DNA of 64,000 nt, taken from JBBQZO01 sp038207625. Its GTDB lineage: Bacteria; Pseudomonadota; Gammaproteobacteria; Burkholderiales; Burkholderiaceae_D. Where the stretch lies: NCBI GenBank assembly GCA_038207625.1, contig JBBQZO010000029.1, forward strand, positions 19,161-83,160. Direction: 5' to 3'. A model generated the notes under the pieces. The model saw only the letters and a program-made list of their open reading frames with translations. It was not told the DNA's origin and did no database searches. A program made the translations under genes and the position numbers. This document shows, piece after piece, positions 1 to 7,958 of the stretch. Position 1 is the first letter of the stretch. Each line of letters opens with the position of its first letter.

Positions 1-339
1 AACACCGTCGGTCTGCTGCTGGCCAAGTTCTCGGTGCGCGCCAGCGAAGTGGGCGTGCGGCGTGCGCTGGGCGCGTCGCGGCGCGAGATATTCCGCCAGT
101 TTCTGATCGAGAGCCTGGTGGTGGGCCTGGCCGGCGGCGTGCTCGGTCTGCTGCTGGCGCTGGGCTCGCTGGCGCTGATCGCGCGCCAGTCGAAACAACT
201 GGCCGTGGTGGCCCACATGGATCTGTCCATGCTGGCGCTGACATTCGTGTTGTCGGTGTGCGCGGCGCTGCTGGCCGGCGTGCTGCCGACCTGGCGCGCC
301 TGCCAGGTCACGCCAGCGCTGCAACTTAAATCACAGTGA
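1..339 (+). CDS. ABC transporter permease, FtsX/MacB family (C-terminal fragment)
   Basis: The reading frame is open from base 1 to a TGA at 337-339, so the gene starts upstream of the window and only the last 112 codons are visible. The fragment has the typical end of an FtsX-like permease: an SEVGVRRALGASRREI motif on the cytosolic side, followed by two hydrophobic segments (roughly VVGLAGGVLGLLLALGSLA and LALTFVLSVCAALLAGVL) and a short tail with PTWRACQVTPALQLK. This family mediates export or mechanotransmission in MacB-type ABC systems. The next gene starts 8 bases after the stop and is another FtsX-like permease, so the two probably form a heteromeric transporter. The ATPase and adaptor genes are presumably upstream, outside the window. 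Confidence 0.9.
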   Translation, partial: NTVGLLLAKFSVRASEVGVRRALGASRREIFRQFLIESLVVGLAGGVLGLLLALGSLALIARQSKQLAVVAHMDLSMLALTFVLSVCAALLAGVLPTWRACQVTPALQLKSQ

Positions 340-347
340 GGAATCGT

Positions 348-1583
348 ATGGAACTGCGTCCCATCCTGTCTGCGCTGATGCGCAGCAAAACCGGCCCCAT
401 TCTGGTCGCGCTGCAGGTCGCTGTCAGCCTGGCGATCCTGGCCAACGCGCTGCACATCGTGCAGGACCGCAGCGCGGTGGCCGCGCGCCCCAGCGGCGTG
501 GCCGACGAAAGCGCCGTGTTCTACCTGATCGTCAAGAACCTCAAGCAGCTCGACCAGGCCGGCGAACTGGCCACCCAGCGGCGCGAACTGGCCACGCTGC
601 GCGCGCTGCCGGGCGTGCTGTCGGCGGCCGGCACCAGCCAGATGCCGATGTCGCGTTCGGGCTCGACCAACAGCGTGGCGGTCGACCGCAACCAGAAGCG
701 CGAGACCACCTACGGTGCGATGTACCTGTCGCCCGACTCGCTGGTGCAGACGCTGGGCCTGAAGCTGGTCGAGGGACGCGATTTCCAGCCATCCGAGATC
801 TTCAATATCGACGAGAACAGCAGCGAGGCCTTCCCCGCCAGCGTCATCGTCACGCGCGCGCTGGCCGAGAAAGCCTACCCCGGCCAGTCCAGCGTACTGG
901 GCAAGGAGCTGTTTTTCGGCACCGGCGAAGGCGCCAATGTGACGCGCATCGTCGGCGTGGTCGAGCGCCTTCAGAGCCAGGGCGCCGAAGTGGCTCCCAC
1001 CAGCGAATACTCGACCATCCTGCCGGTCCACCTGACCGGCCACAACGGCACCATTTACGTACTGCGCGCCGCGCCCGGCCAACGCGAACGGCTGATCGCC
1101 GACAGCCAGGCGGCGCTGCGCGCGGCCGCACCGACCCCGCTGCTGATGCGGGTGCGCACCGCCGAGCAGGACCGCGCCGAGCGCTACCGCTCCGACCTGG
1201 CACTGGCCTGGATGCTGGTCACTGTGAGCGCGCTGCTGCTGTTGATCACCGCCAGCGGCATCGTCGGCATGGCCAGCCTGTGGGTCACCCAGCGGCGCAA
1301 GCAGATCGGCGTGCGGCGCGCGCTGGGGGCGCGCCGGATCGACATCCTGCGCTACTTTTTGCTGGAAAACCTGATGATCACCAGCGCCGGCGTCGGCCTG
1401 GGCGCGCTGCTGGCGATCGGCCTGAACACGCTGCTGGTGAGCCAACTAGAAATGCAAAAACTGCCGCTGGGCTACCTGGGCGGCGGCGCGCTGATGTTCT
1501 GGAGTCTGGGCGTGATCGCCGTGTACGCGCCGGCCTGGCGCGGCGCATCGACCTCGCCCGCCGTGGCCACCCGCAGCGCCTGA
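348..1583 (+). CDS. ABC transporter permease with MacB-like periplasmic core and FtsX domain
   Basis: 411-residue membrane protein. One N-terminal transmembrane segment (about residues 15-35) is followed by a periplasmic MacB-core-like domain of about 250 residues. The C-terminal FtsX domain has three hydrophobic segments and the same QIGVRRALGARRIDIL motif seen in the preceding permease. I chose the ATG at 348 because GTGAGG lies just 5' of it. A GTG at 336 overlapping the upstream stop would add four residues. Co-transcription with the upstream permease and with the sigma-54 regulator/kinase pair downstream is likely. Two-permease operons ending in a two-component system are common among export systems for peptides or toxic compounds, but the substrate cannot be read from the sequence. 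Confidence 0.88.
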   Translation: MELRPILSALMRSKTGPILVALQVAVSLAILANALHIVQDRSAVAARPSGVADESAVFYLIVKNLKQLDQAGELATQRRELATLRALPGVLSAAGTSQMPMSRSGSTNSVAVDRNQKRETTYGAMYLSPDSLVQTLGLKLVEGRDFQPSEIFNIDENSSEAFPASVIVTRALAEKAYPGQSSVLGKELFFGTGEGANVTRIVGVVERLQSQGAEVAPTSEYSTILPVHLTGHNGTIYVLRAAPGQRERLIADSQAALRAAAPTPLLMRVRTAEQDRAERYRSDLALAWMLVTVSALLLLITASGIVGMASLWVTQRRKQIGVRRALGARRIDILRYFLLENLMITSAGVGLGALLAIGLNTLLVSQLEMQKLPLGYLGGGALMFWSLGVIAVYAPAWRGASTSPAVATRSA

Positions 1584-1659
1584 TGCGGTCCTGCCAAACT
1601 TGTCAATTTGCTGCTTCGGCGGTCCGTTTTTGCGGGCCGCCGATGGTATGCTAGCGGCC

Positions 1660-2991
1660 ATGCCCACCGTACTCATAATTGACGACAACGCCGCCGTCGC
1701 GATCGCCCTCGAAGTGCTGTTTTCGCTGCACGACATCGACGCCATCAGCGCCGCCTCGCCCGACGAAGGCCTGGCGCGGCTGGCGCGCGAGCCGGTCGAC
1801 CTGGTCATCTGCGACATGAACTTCAGCCTGGACACCACCTCGGGCGATGAAGGGCGCGCGCTGTTTCGCGAAATCCGCCGGCGCCATCCCGACCTGCCGG
1901 TGATCCTGCTGACGGCCTGGACCCACCTGGACGCGGCCGTCGAGCTGATCAAGTCGGGCGCGGCCGACTACCTGGCCAAGCCGTGGAACGACGACCGCCT
2001 GCTCACCAGCGTGACCAATCTGATCGAACTCGGTCAGGCCAACCGCGCGCTGGCGCGCCACCTGCAGACGGCGCGGCGCGCGCGCCACGAGCTCGAACAG
2101 CACTACGACCTGCGCGGCATGGTGTGGCAGGACGCGGCCACCGAACGGGTGCTGCAACTGGCCTGCCAGGTGGCGCGCGCCGACGTGCCGGTGCTGATCA
2201 GCGGCCCGAACGGCAGCGGCAAGGAACGCATCGCCGAGATCATCCAGGCCAATTCGGCCGTCAAGGACGGACCGTTCGTGGTGCTCAATTGCGGCGCGCT
2301 GCCGGCCGAACTGATCGAGGCCGAACTGTTCGGCGCCGAAGCGGGCGCCTACACGGGCGCCAGTCGCGCGCGCGAAGGCAAGTTCGAGGCAGCCGACGGC
2401 GGCACGCTGTTTCTCGACGAGATCGGCAACCTGCCCCCGGCCGGCCAGATGAAGCTGCTGCGCGTGCTGGAAACGGGCCGCTTCGAGCGGCTCGGCTCGA
2501 ACAAGGAGCGCCAGGTCAAGGTGCGCGTGCTCAGCGCCACCAACGCCGACCTGCCGGCCATGATCCGCGCCGGCAGCTTTCGCGAAGACCTGTTCTACCG
2601 CCTGAATCTGATCGAATTGCGCCTGCCCCCGCTGGCGGCGCGCCCGGCCGACATCGTGCCGCTGGCGACGAGCTTTCTGGCCGGCGCCAAGCGCCTGCAC
2701 GCGTCGGCCCAGGCGGCGCTGCTGGCGCACGGCTGGCCGGGCAATGTGCGCGAACTGAAAAACGTGATGGCGCGCGCCGCGCTGCTGGCCGCCGGCGAGC
2801 AGATCATGGTGGCCGACCTGGGCCTGCCGGCGCCGCCCTGCGCCGCGCCCGAGGCCGAACCGGACCGCGGCGCGATCGACCAGGCGCTGGCGCGCAGCGG
2901 CGGCGTGGTGGCCCAGGCCGCCGTCGAACTGGGCCTGTCGCGCCAGGCGCTGTACCGGCGCATGGACCGGCTCGGCATCGCGCGCAGCTGA
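1660..2991 (+). CDS. Sigma-54-dependent response regulator, NtrC family
   Basis: 443 residues with the full NtrC layout. A receiver domain (1-120) carries the D8-D9 acidic pair and phospho-acceptor D52 in VICDMNF. A central AAA+ domain has a Walker A at about 181-188 (GPNGSGKE) and a Walker B at about 247-254 (GGTLFLDE). A Fis-type helix-turn-helix sits at the end (about 405-440, LGLSRQALYRRMDRLGI). The sigma-54 contact loop reads GAYTGA instead of GAFTGA, at about 229-234. Start chosen at ATG 1660 because the receiver begins directly there; an in-frame ATG at 1648 is also possible. The stop overlaps the start of the kinase gene (TGATG), indicating translational coupling. It probably activates sigma-54 promoters in response to that kinase. 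Whether the ABC operon is the target is inference. Confidence 0.93.
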   Translation: MPTVLIIDDNAAVAIALEVLFSLHDIDAISAASPDEGLARLAREPVDLVICDMNFSLDTTSGDEGRALFREIRRRHPDLPVILLTAWTHLDAAVELIKSGAADYLAKPWNDDRLLTSVTNLIELGQANRALARHLQTARRARHELEQHYDLRGMVWQDAATERVLQLACQVARADVPVLISGPNGSGKERIAEIIQANSAVKDGPFVVLNCGALPAELIEAELFGAEAGAYTGASRAREGKFEAADGGTLFLDEIGNLPPAGQMKLLRVLETGRFERLGSNKERQVKVRVLSATNADLPAMIRAGSFREDLFYRLNLIELRLPPLAARPADIVPLATSFLAGAKRLHASAQAALLAHGWPGNVRELKNVMARAALLAAGEQIMVADLGLPAPPCAAPEAEPDRGAIDQALARSGGVVAQAAVELGLSRQALYRRMDRLGIARS

Positions 2992-4340
2992 TGCGCAAAC
3001 GCTCCCCCAAGCGGGCCGGCCCGCTGCGTCTGTCGCTGGCCACGCGCTGGTCGGCGCTGGTGTGCACGCTGCTGTTGACGGCGATCGCGCTGGCGCTGGG
3101 GCTGGCGCACTTCTTCCCCGACCGCCCCGGCATGGTGCTGGGCCTGACGATGGCCTGCGTGACGCCGCTGGCGCTGCTGACGATCCGCGCCCAGCTCGCG
3201 CCCATGCTGTCGCTGTTTCGCGCACTGACCGGCACCGTCACCAGTTACCGCGACGGCGACTTCTCGTTCAGCCTGCACTGGCCGCAAACGGATGAACTGT
3301 CCGACCTGGTGACGGCCCACAATGCGCTGGGCGACGTGCTGCGCGCGCAGCGGCTGGCGCTGATCCAGCGCGAACTGCTGCTCGACACGATGGTGCAGAA
3401 CACGCCGGTGGCGATGCTGCTGGTGCAGGACGGCGGCGCGATCGTGTATGCCAACTTGGCTGCGCGCCAGTTGCTGGGCGGCGGGCGCAAGCTCGAAGGA
3501 CAGCAACTGGCGGCGCTGCTGGCGCTCGCTTCGCCGGCGCTCAACGAGGCGCTCGCGCGCGGCGGCGATGGCCTGTTTTCGGTCGGCGAAGGCGAACAGG
3601 AAGAGGTGTATCACCTGGCCCGGCGCAGCTTCAGCCTGAACGGACGGCGCCACGAACTGCTGCTGCTGCGTCAGCTGACGCTGGAACTGCGTCGCCAGGA
3701 GGTGCAGACGTGGAAGAAGGTGATCCGCGTGATCAGCCATGAACTGAATAATTCGCTGGCGCCTTTGACCTCGCTGGCCCATTCCGGCGCCGAACTGGTG
3801 CGGCGCGGCCAGACCGAGCGTCTGCCACAGATCCTGGCCACCATCGAGGAACGCACGCGCCACCTGGAAAGTTTCATCCTCGGTTACGCGCGCTTCGCCA
3901 AGCTGCCCACGCCGCGCCTGGCCAGCTGCGAATGGCCCGGCTTCGTCGAACGGCTGGCCTCGCAGATCGGCTTCGCGCTGGCCGGCCCGCTGCCGATCGA
4001 AGCGGCCCAGTTCGATCCCGCTCAGATGGAGCAGGCATTGCTTAACTTGTTGAAAAACGCGCATGAATCGGGCTCCCCTGCCGATCAGGTCGAACTACGC
4101 GTACAACGCGTCGGTGCCCACCTGCGCATCGACGTGCAGGACCGCGGCCAGGGCATGAACGAGGCGGTGCTCACCAATGCGCTGGTGCCGTTCTACTCGA
4201 CCAAGCGCAGCGGCACCGGCTTGGGCCTGGCGCTGGCGCGCGAAATTGCCGAGGCACATGGCGGACGCATCACGCTCAACAATCGCGAGCACGGCGGACT
4301 GTGCGTGACGATGATCCTTCCGCTCAGCTGCACGGTGTGA
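2991..4340 (+). CDS. Sensor histidine kinase (NtrY/PAS-type), partner of the sigma-54 regulator
   Basis: 449 residues. Two closely spaced transmembrane helices (about 21-40 and 46-64) leave almost no periplasmic loop. They are followed by a HAMP-like linker, a PAS-like region (about 115-210) and the kinase core. The H-box is VISHELNNSLAPL with the phospho-accepting His near residue 250. The ATPase domain has NLLKNAHES (N-box), DRGQGM (G1) and GTGLGLALA (G2, near 407). The ATG overlaps the TGA of the response regulator, so the two are made together. With almost no extracytoplasmic domain, the signal is probably sensed in the membrane or through the PAS-like domain. No obvious terminator follows before the PEP-CTERM duplication. 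Confidence 0.92.
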   Translation: MRKRSPKRAGPLRLSLATRWSALVCTLLLTAIALALGLAHFFPDRPGMVLGLTMACVTPLALLTIRAQLAPMLSLFRALTGTVTSYRDGDFSFSLHWPQTDELSDLVTAHNALGDVLRAQRLALIQRELLLDTMVQNTPVAMLLVQDGGAIVYANLAARQLLGGGRKLEGQQLAALLALASPALNEALARGGDGLFSVGEGEQEEVYHLARRSFSLNGRRHELLLLRQLTLELRRQEVQTWKKVIRVISHELNNSLAPLTSLAHSGAELVRRGQTERLPQILATIEERTRHLESFILGYARFAKLPTPRLASCEWPGFVERLASQIGFALAGPLPIEAAQFDPAQMEQALLNLLKNAHESGSPADQVELRVQRVGAHLRIDVQDRGQGMNEAVLTNALVPFYSTKRSGTGLGLALAREIAEAHGGRITLNNREHGGLCVTMILPLSCTV

Positions 4341-4464
4341 CATTTCGCAACACCGTTGCTGACAATGCACGCTCAAAATACCCACTAGCAACACCAACTT
4401 TCCCCGCGAGCCCCGCATTTAGTCGCAAGCTATCTGCGCGAACTTTCTCATAAAAAATATAATA

Positions 4465-4493
4465 TTGATAATAGAATGTACAAAATGTAATGT
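4465..4493 (+). promoter_or_regulatory. Putative sigma-70 promoter of PEP-CTERM copy 1
   Basis: TTGATA (4465-4470), a 17-base spacer and TAATGT (4488-4493) lie about 50 bases upstream of the start codon. The duplicated copy has TTGACA-17-TAACGT at the equivalent place. An A-rich stretch (ATAAAAAATATAAT) precedes the -35 box. Conservation of spacing between the copies is the main support. No TGGC-N-TTGC type sigma-54 site is visible. Confidence 0.5.
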
Positions 4494-4544
4494 CGAGTCT
4501 CAGTAGCTTTCTGATTCTCAACTTGTCACTCGATAGGAATGAAC

Positions 4545-5078
4545 ATGAAGATGAAATCGATCGTTTCGGCACTTTTCTTAACAGCAGCAGTCGGCGCGAC
4601 GGGCGTGGCGCAGGGGGCGACCTATGACTGGGGAGTCCACAATTACCCCGGCGCTGAGGTCGTCGGAAACATCATTGCCGGCCCGTTCACCGACGACATC
4701 AAGTTCAGCGTGGGCGCCGGCTATGACATGTCGGCCGCGGTGGCCGTGGCCAACAACAATGGCACCGTGATTCAGCTCGACCATGGCAGCTTCGGGCTGT
4801 TCTCCAACCCGGATGGCATCGTCGGCAATGGCGACGAAACGCTGATTGGCGGCTGGTGGAACTTCGACGGCACCACCGGTGCCACCCAGCAATTTTCCAA
4901 CATTTCGGCTGGCAACTACTACTACGAAGTGAGCGGCGTGGGCGCCGGGTATGGCGACATGGGCCTGTATGTGCTCACCTCCACCATCCATGCGGTACCG
5001 GAGCCGGACACCTATGCGATGCTGGTCGCGGGCCTGGCCATGCTGGGCGCACTGGCACGCCAGCGCAAGCAACATTGA
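4545..5078 (+). CDS. PEP-CTERM sorting-domain protein, FxDxF type (copy 1)
   Basis: Exported protein of 177 residues. A signal peptide (MKMKSIVSALFLTAAVGATGVAQG, shown here in part) is followed by a beta-rich domain with the FTDDIKFSV motif. The C-terminal sorting signal is VPEPDTYAMLVAGLAMLG plus a basic tail (RQRKQH). PEP-CTERM proteins are processed by an exosortase and usually end in the envelope or extracellular polysaccharide matrix. No exosortase gene is in this window. Start at 4545 fits AGGA at 4535-4538; ATGs at 4539 and 4551 are alternatives. Its neighbour at 5458-5985 is a paralogue of equal length. Confidence 0.9.
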   Translation: MKMKSIVSALFLTAAVGATGVAQGATYDWGVHNYPGAEVVGNIIAGPFTDDIKFSVGAGYDMSAAVAVANNNGTVIQLDHGSFGLFSNPDGIVGNGDETLIGGWWNFDGTTGATQQFSNISAGNYYYEVSGVGAGYGDMGLYVLTSTIHAVPEPDTYAMLVAGLAMLGALARQRKQH

Positions 5079-5106
5079 GTCCTGCATTGGTTTCTGCATT
5101 GCCCCG

Positions 5107-5134
5107 AAAAAGACGCTGCGGCGTCTTTTTTTTT
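5107..5134 (+). terminator. Rho-independent terminator after PEP-CTERM copy 1
   Basis: Hairpin AAGACGC-tgcg-GCGTCTT followed by a run of T, 29 bases after the stop. The same hairpin follows copy 2. The A-run on the 5' side would also let it act on the opposite strand. Confidence 0.9.
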
Positions 5135-5375
5135 GGGCACTGCGCCATCGCGGGCGCGCTGCGGCGTCGCTGTTGGCATCGCGCGCAACGACCCGCATGG
5201 CGGACCCGCGCACGACGCACGACGATGATCCTGCCGCGTCGATAAGCGTGATTTTTCGCCACAGCGGTGCCGACGTTTCGATCACTACATACCCACGAGC
5301 AACACCCTCGATGTCCGCTAGCCCGGTGTTTAGTCCACAGCTATCAACCCGGTCATTCTCATAAAAAATTCATTG

Positions 5376-5404
5376 TTGACAACAAGATAAACAAAACATA
5401 ACGT
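5376..5404 (+). promoter_or_regulatory. Putative sigma-70 promoter of PEP-CTERM copy 2
   Basis: TTGACA (5376-5381), a 17-base spacer and TAACGT (5399-5404), about 53 bases upstream of the start codon. It aligns base for base with the pair found upstream of copy 1 and is again preceded by CTCATAAAAAAT. The -10 is weak but the -35 is perfect. Confidence 0.5.
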
Positions 5405-5457
5405 TTTGTCTTTTTGTGGATTTTTTGCCAATAATCTATTTACCAACAGGAATGAAG

Positions 5458-5985
5458 ATGAAATCGATCGTTTCAGGACTTTTTTTGACAGCAGCAGTGG
5501 GCGCCATGGGCCTGGCGCAAGGTTCGACGTATGACTGGGGAGTGCACAATTCCCCCGGCGCCGAGATCAGCGGAAACATCATCGCCGGCGCGTTCACCGA
5601 CGACATCAAGTTTAGCGTTGGTAGCGGCTTTGACATGACGGCCGCTGTTGCCGTGGCCAACAACAATGGCGCCGTGATGCAACTCGACAATGGCAGTTTC
5701 GGCCTGTTTTCCAATCCCGATGGCATCATCGGCAATGGCGACGACGTCCAAGTGGGCGGTTGGTGGAACTTCGACGGCACCACCGGCGCCATCCAGCGCT
5801 TCGCCAGCATCTCGGCGGGCAACTACTATTACGAAGTGAGCGGCGTGGGCACCGGCGTGGGCGGGATGGGCCTGTATGTGCTCACCTCCACCGTCAATGC
5901 GGTGCCGGAACCGGACAGCTATGCGATGCTGTTCGCGGGCCTGGCCATGCTGGGCGCACTGGCACGCCGACGCAAGCAGCATTGA
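5458..5985 (+). CDS. PEP-CTERM sorting-domain protein, FxDxF type (copy 2)
   Basis: 175 residues, closely similar to the protein encoded at 4545-5078 over its whole length. It has a signal peptide, a domain with FTDDIKFSV and the stretch SFGLFSNPDGI shared by both copies, and a C-terminal VPEPDSYAMLFAGLAMLG sorting signal with an RRRKQH tail. I chose the ATG at 5458 because CAGG at 5447-5450 is correctly spaced for it. The ATG at 5452 is too close to that site. It lies between its own promoter and terminator, so it is probably monocistronic. Matrix or surface function is inferred from the sorting signal only. Confidence 0.9.
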   Translation: MKSIVSGLFLTAAVGAMGLAQGSTYDWGVHNSPGAEISGNIIAGAFTDDIKFSVGSGFDMTAAVAVANNNGAVMQLDNGSFGLFSNPDGIIGNGDDVQVGGWWNFDGTTGAIQRFASISAGNYYYEVSGVGTGVGGMGLYVLTSTVNAVPEPDSYAMLFAGLAMLGALARRRKQH

Positions 5986-6000
5986 GTTCTGGCTTGTCCC

Positions 6001-6028
6001 AAAAAAGACGCTGCGGCGTCTTTTTTTT
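6001..6028 (+). terminator. Rho-independent terminator after PEP-CTERM copy 2
   Basis: AAAAAAGACGC-tgcg-GCGTC followed by eight T, 15 bases after the stop codon. Its stem and loop are identical to those of the terminator of copy 1. Confidence 0.9.
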
Positions 6029-6105
6029 GGGCGCTGCGGCGCGCAGCGACACACCGGTCCATGCCGACTGGTAAGATTGTCCCTTACCGCACAGTCACTC
6101 ACGCC

Positions 6106-6891
6106 ATGTCCCGCACATCCGCAGCACCGTCCAGCAGCGCCAGCTTCGAACAACCCGGCCACCCGCCGGCCACCATCACCGAATTTCGCGGCGTGCGTTT
6201 CCTGCACCTGGGCACCTCGTGGGTGCAGGGCGCGATGCGGCTCGACAAGCCCGACGCGATCGAACTCGAATACGTGCAGATGATGATGATGTGGCTGCTG
6301 TTCGTGCCGCAGCCGCGCCACGTCGTGCAGCTGGGGCTGGGCAGCGCGGCGCTGACCAAGTTCTGCTATCACCGCCTGCTTGATGCGCGCGTGACGGCCA
6401 TCGAACTGAACCCGAACGTGATCGCCATCTGCCACGCGCTGTTCGGCCTGCCGTCCGACGACGCGCGCCTGACGGTGCGCGAACAGAACGCGCTCGACTT
6501 CGTGCTCGATGCGGCCAACCACAACAGCGTCGACGCGCTGCAGGTCGACCTGTACGACGAAGAGGCGCGCGGGCCGGTGCTCGACACGCCCGAGTTCTAC
6601 CAGGCCTGCCACGACTGCCTCACCGACGACGGCGTGATGACCACCAATGTGTTCGGCGACTATCCGAACTACGACAAGAACCTTCAGGCGATGGGGCTGG
6701 TGTTCGACGCGGTGGTCTGGCTGCCCGAGGTGCATGACGCGAACATCATCGTGATCGCCTTCAAGCGCGCCCCCCAGCTCGACTTCAGCGTGCTGTACGA
6801 ACGCGCCGCCGTCATCAAGCGCCAGCTGAACCTGCCGGCCAAGGGCTGGGTCACGGGCCTGAAGTCGTGGATGCTGGACCACCAGGACTAG
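6106..6891 (+). CDS. Spermidine-synthase-like (SpeE-fold) methyltransferase-family protein
   Basis: About 261 residues. The Rossmann-type nucleotide loop is VVQLGLGSAALTKF, followed by the acidic strand end VTAIELNPNVI and DALQVDLYDEEARGPVLDTPEFY. This pattern is typical of the polyamine-synthase superfamily (aminopropyltransferase or SAM-binding paralogues). The N-terminal part has RLDKPDAIELEYVQMMMMWL, which aligns with the region before the catalytic core in SpeE-like proteins. Many such paralogues lack proven polyamine activity, so substrate and reaction are left open. I chose ATG 6106 over 6061 because the conserved part starts soon after it. Neither start has a clear ribosome-binding site. 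It is apparently transcribed alone. Confidence 0.8.
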   Translation: MSRTSAAPSSSASFEQPGHPPATITEFRGVRFLHLGTSWVQGAMRLDKPDAIELEYVQMMMMWLLFVPQPRHVVQLGLGSAALTKFCYHRLLDARVTAIELNPNVIAICHALFGLPSDDARLTVREQNALDFVLDAANHNSVDALQVDLYDEEARGPVLDTPEFYQACHDCLTDDGVMTTNVFGDYPNYDKNLQAMGLVFDAVVWLPEVHDANIIVIAFKRAPQLDFSVLYERAAVIKRQLNLPAKGWVTGLKSWMLDHQD

Positions 6892-7001
6892 CGATCGGGC
6901 CAGCGGGGCGGCGCGAATTCGCCCATGCTGTGCGGCAACGCGTTACACTAGGCAATGGAGCACCACCCCCGGTGTTCTCGCCCCGTCGACTCCGAGCCAG
7001 A

Positions 7002-7853
7002 ATGCGCGCACGCACCATGTCATGCAGTCCGACCCGCCGCGCGCTGCTGCACTGCGCCGCAGCCGCGCTGTGCCTGCTCGCGCCTGGCGCACGGGCCCAG
7101 CCGGACGGCCTGGGCCATCTGACACTGAACATTTGCGAGGACGAGAACGAGTGGCCGCCGTACGCATATTTCGAACGTGTCAACGGACAGAAGACTGAAC
7201 GCGTGCTCGGCTACGCCGTCAGCGTGATCGACGACATCCTCAAGCGCCGCCATATCGCCTACCAGCTCGACATGATCCCGTGGGCACGCTGCCTGGCCGT
7301 CGCCAAACTGGGCAAGCGCTATCAGATGGCGCTGAACATGTCGTACAACGCCGAACGCGCCGCCGATTTCCTGTTCTCGCGCGCCTACTATTCGACCACC
7401 ACGTATTACTACTATTCGCGCCGCCAGTATCCGCACGGCCTGGGCATCAAGCATCTGGCCGACTTCGACCGTTACCGGATATGCGGCATCGCCGGCTACA
7501 ACTACACCGGCTACGGCTTCAAGGCCGGCCAGGTGGAACAGGGCGCCAAGGATTTCCCGGCGCTGATCGCCAAGCTGCAAATGGGACGCTGCGCGCTGTT
7601 CGTCGAGAAAAACGAAGTGATGACGGGCTACGCGACGATCGGCAAGGATTACCTGGCCGACCCGGACATCGCTCAGGAGTCGGCACCGAACATGAAATCG
7701 GGGCGCTTCTACTTCGCCGTTTCGCGCGCTTACCCGCAGGCCGAAGCCTTGCGCACGCTGCTCAACGACGAGCTGCTGTCGATGCAGGAGTCGGGCCGCC
7801 TGCGCGAGCTCTGGCAACACAGCGTCCCTTCGGCGGGCAAATCCGATCCGTGA
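7002..7853 (+). CDS. Periplasmic solute-binding protein, family 3-like
   Basis: 283 residues with an N-terminal signal peptide (PTRRALLHCAAAALCLLAPG, cleavage likely after ARA). The mature part starts LTLNICEDENEWPPYAYFE, the usual opening of family 3 (amino-acid type) binding folds. It also contains GYAVSVIDDILKRRHI and RFYFAVSRAYPQAEALRTLLN, which match the conserved ends of that family. No permease or ATPase gene is adjacent, so this may be a stand-alone sensor or orphan binding protein rather than part of an importer. ATGs at 7002 and 7017 are both possible and neither has a strong ribosome-binding site. Confidence 0.82.
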   Translation: MRARTMSCSPTRRALLHCAAAALCLLAPGARAQPDGLGHLTLNICEDENEWPPYAYFERVNGQKTERVLGYAVSVIDDILKRRHIAYQLDMIPWARCLAVAKLGKRYQMALNMSYNAERAADFLFSRAYYSTTTYYYYSRRQYPHGLGIKHLADFDRYRICGIAGYNYTGYGFKAGQVEQGAKDFPALIAKLQMGRCALFVEKNEVMTGYATIGKDYLADPDIAQESAPNMKSGRFYFAVSRAYPQAEALRTLLNDELLSMQESGRLRELWQHSVPSAGKSDP

Positions 7854-7958
7854 CCCGGATCGCCGGGCGGTGCATCGCGCACCGGGCCTGGCGCTCAAGC
7901 GCCGGTGCCGATCGGCGCCGCGCTGTGATCTGCCGCGCACACGCCTGGCGGCACTGCG

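Larger units (their letters stand above)
4378..6028 (+). repeat. Tandem duplication of a promoter-PEP-CTERM gene-terminator unit
   Basis: Two units, about 4378-5134 and 5285-6028, are offset by 907 bases through the coding regions. Both start with a recognisable CCCAC.AGCAACACC stretch, then TTTAGTC..AGCTATC, then TTCTCATAAAAAAT. Each then has an equivalent -35/-10 pair, a start of the form AGGAATGAA.ATGAA, a coding region of the same length and the same GACGC-tgcg-GCGTC terminator hairpin. Divergence is mostly synonymous within the genes and larger in the leaders, so the duplication is old but both copies are maintained. Confidence 0.85.

Noticed and set aside
1983..2988. Extension of the kinase frame through the response-regulator gene
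   Set aside because: The frame is open only because of base composition. The kinase starts at 2991, where the overlap with the regulator stop and the first transmembrane helix begin.
4378..4545. Sigma-54 promoter for the PEP-CTERM genes, suggested by the adjacent sigma-54 regulator
   Set aside because: No TGGC-N-TTGC type -24/-12 pair was found in either duplicated leader, whereas a conserved sigma-70-like pair is present.
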